64,000 nucleotides of DNA from assembly GCA_900105895.1 (NCBI GenBank), contig FNSH01000001.1, positions 1,286,001-1,350,000 on the forward strand, in the 5' to 3' direction. How positions within the stretch are numbered: position 1 is the first letter of the stretch; every line of letters begins with the position of its first letter. This DNA is from Atopobium minutum. GTDB taxonomy: Bacteria > Actinomycetota > Coriobacteriia > Coriobacteriales > Atopobiaceae. Below, piece by piece: positions 61,284 to 64,000 of the stretch. The translations under genes and the position numbers were made by a program. The notes below the pieces were generated by a model. The model was not told the origin of the DNA. It did not search any database and saw only the letters and a program-made list of their open reading frames with translations.

Positions 61284-64000
<2,717 letters not shown>

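Overview
The window is a chromosomal segment of a low-to-mid GC actinobacterium of the class Coriobacteriia, most likely an Atopobium/Lancefieldella-type member of the Atopobiaceae. The basis is the 16S rRNA gene at the right end (read by eye, not aligned), protein styles typical of that group (type IA topoisomerase with several zinc ribbons and a Lys-rich tail, a topA-tmk-holB-ricT gene order, a gram-positive Tad pilus locus) and a mostly housekeeping gene load. The species cannot be fixed without a search. No phage, IS element, CRISPR array or tRNA gene was seen.

Layout. 1-6640: end of a nitroreductase, then metal homeostasis: csoR-copA copper export (two CsoR-type operators in the promoter) and a leftward zur-znuA-znuC-znuB zinc uptake unit headed by a perfect inverted repeat. 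6934-11187: Crp/Fnr regulator with dCMP deaminase, ABC exporter, cation diffusion facilitator. 11370-21373: pcrA, mtnN, degV, nhaA, an aminotransferase, a TPR protein, a STAS protein and the Tat translocase genes. 21475-27380: the replication and cell-biology run topA-tmk-holB-ricT. 27470-30873: dtd, a NimA-like flavoprotein, an M32 carboxypeptidase and a HAD phosphatase.

30895-35437: a phenylalanine T-box leader (specifier UUC) controlling pheS-pheT and a phospholipase-C-like gene. 35484-38399: GntR regulator, an orphan PTS IIB protein, and a Crp/Fnr regulator divergent from a DMT transporter. 38518-42477: pyruvate kinase, a D-lactate-dehydrogenase-like enzyme and nagA. 42598-46721: a structured leader followed by a P-type Ca2+-type ATPase, then rsgA.

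46913-56354 is the most distinctive region, a compact Tad/Flp pilus operon: cpaB, cpaE/tadZ, cpaF/tadA, tadB, tadC, flp, a Cys-rich membrane-anchored protein of unknown role, a second tiny pilin-like protein, TadE, a large TadG-like protein, another TadE/F-like protein and a zinc-ribbon protein. Many junctions overlap, which suggests translational coupling. No prepilin peptidase and no secretin are encoded in it. 56527-60910: a small Cys-rich membrane protein, glutamine synthetase, an OmpR-family regulator with a degenerate receiver (GlnR-like) and an HtrA protease. 60983-64000: rRNA promoter, 16S rRNA, a spacer without tRNAs and the first ~950 bases of 23S rRNA.

Most notable candidates: an internal start inside copA that could yield a separate CopZ-like chaperone; the structured leader in front of the Ca2+-type ATPase; the unknown members of the Tad operon; the orphan PTS IIB/GntR pair; and the degenerate-receiver regulator beside glnA.
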